From Rhodospirillaceae bacterium (GTDB taxonomy: Bacteria; Pseudomonadota; Alphaproteobacteria; GCA-2731375), in NCBI GenBank assembly GCA_018701215.1, contig JABIWH010000042.1, positions 1 through 64,000 on the forward strand: DNA of 64,000 bases, given 5' to 3'. Position numbers and translations under genes: made by a program. This document shows, piece after piece, positions 63,500-64,000 of the stretch (position 1 is its first letter; every line of letters starts with the position of its first letter). Under the pieces are notes generated by a model that saw nothing but the letters and a program-made list of their open reading frames with translations, ran no database searches and was not told the DNA's origin.

Positions 63500-64000
63500 G
63501 TGGCAACGGTGCAGCGCAGATTGTCGGCAATTCTGGCTGCCGACGCGGTCGGCTATTCCAAGCTGATACGGAGCGATGAAAGCGGCACCGTCGCGGCCAT
63601 GAAACGCCTGCAATCGGACATCATCCATCCCATGCTGGCGGAACACAGTGGCCGCATCGTCAAATTGATGGGCGACGGTCTGTTGGCTGAATTTCCCAGC
63701 GTGGTGGAAGCGGTCACCTTCGCGGTGGAATGCCAGGCCGCCCTGGAAGCGGATGCCGCCGGCAAACCAGCCGAAAGCCGTATCCAATTCCGCATGGGCG
63801 TTAACCTGGGCGACGTGATCATCGATGGCGATGATATCCAGGGCGATGGCGTCAATGTAGCAGCCCGATTGGAAGGCATCTGTGAACCGGCCGGCCTTTG
63901 TATTTCAGACCTGGTGTATCAGGCCATTGACGGCAAGACGGACCTGATCTTTCAGGACCTAGGCGGCCAGGAGCTGAAGAATATCGAGACGCCAATCCGC
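63500..64000 (+). CDS. class III adenylate/guanylate cyclase, 3' end beyond window
   Basis: Reading starts at GTG 63500 and stays open for all 167 codons to the window end. It is the catalytic domain of a class III cyclase: RRLSAILAADAVGYSKL (first metal Asp), KLMGDGLLAEF (second Asp), GVNLGDVIIDGDDIQGDGVNVAARL. It would make cAMP from ATP. Many such proteins continue into TolB/FlgO-like and TPR parts, as in the regulators at 12-17 kb, but that cannot be seen here. It is divergent from the TTC38-like gene, with about 170 bases between. Confidence 0.85.
   Translation, partial: MATVQRRLSAILAADAVGYSKLIRSDESGTVAAMKRLQSDIIHPMLAEHSGRIVKLMGDGLLAEFPSVVEAVTFAVECQAALEADAAGKPAESRIQFRMGVNLGDVIIDGDDIQGDGVNVAARLEGICEPAGLCISDLVYQAIDGKTDLIFQDLGGQELKNIETPIR

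Overview
The window reads as chromosomal DNA of a GC-rich alphaproteobacterium, most likely Rhodospirillales-like. Supporting this are the cell-cycle regulator TrcR (DUF1013) beside a DUF1192 protein and a quinone oxidoreductase, the hemC-hemD-mitofilin-like-hemY operon opposite tsaD, the petABC cytochrome bc1 operon with separate b and c1 genes, and a tripartite tricarboxylate (TctABC) transporter. I see no tRNA, rRNA, CRISPR array or prophage. The first ~3 kb looks more AT-rich than the rest and begins with a dead IS630-type transposase tail.

Layout. 0-3 kb: IS630 relic, secreted M20 peptidase, unknown protein. 3.2-5.8 kb: thiamine-diphosphate enzyme plus beta-hydroxyacid dehydrogenase. 5.8-6.3 kb: gene-free stretch with two terminator hairpins and a possible small RNA. 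6.3-11.8 kb: nuclease-like protein, ChaN-like protein, DUF1192, quinone oxidoreductase, TrcR, MFS transporter. 11.8-17.2 kb: a duplicated two-gene module, in which a membrane-anchored winged-helix/TPR regulator is followed by a small secreted Cys-containing protein; both copies keep the same promoter. 17.3-20 kb: TetR regulator, homocysteine S-methyltransferase, SDR.

20.1-27.9 kb is the metabolic highlight. A selenoneine cluster (senA, senB and senC, the last a FAD-oxidoreductase/SelD fusion) sits next to a three-gene Phn-type ABC importer of the clade linked to selenium. Together they would import a selenium oxyanion, make selenophosphate, transfer Se to a sugar and join it to hercynine. EgtD, which makes hercynine, is not in the window. 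28-39.4 kb is a catabolic cluster: acetyl-CoA synthetase, CoA transferase, aldo/keto reductase, TctABC uptake, an enolase-superfamily enzyme and a PHP-type hydrolase, opposite a sugar-phosphate-isomerase-like gene across an inverted-repeat operator. 39.6-43.3 kb: two-subunit molybdenum hydroxylase with a coupled AraC regulator. 43.3-47 kb: VOC protein, creatininase-like amidohydrolase, MATE exporter, small membrane proteins. 47-53.6 kb: SMP-30 lactonase, TauD-type dioxygenase, apt, mtnP, petCBA, trmL. 53.7-55.8 kb: unknown secreted protein, HAD hydrolase, second beta-hydroxyacid dehydrogenase. 55.8-64 kb: hem operon, tsaD, 2OG-oxygenase-like protein, TPR protein and a class III adenylate cyclase cut by the window end.

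A second highlight is a ~105-bp intergenic repeat present three times (24.7, 30.1 and 53.7 kb). It folds into two stem modules with compensatory base changes. Each copy lies just upstream of a downstream gene in the same orientation, and two copies supply the stop codon of the gene before.
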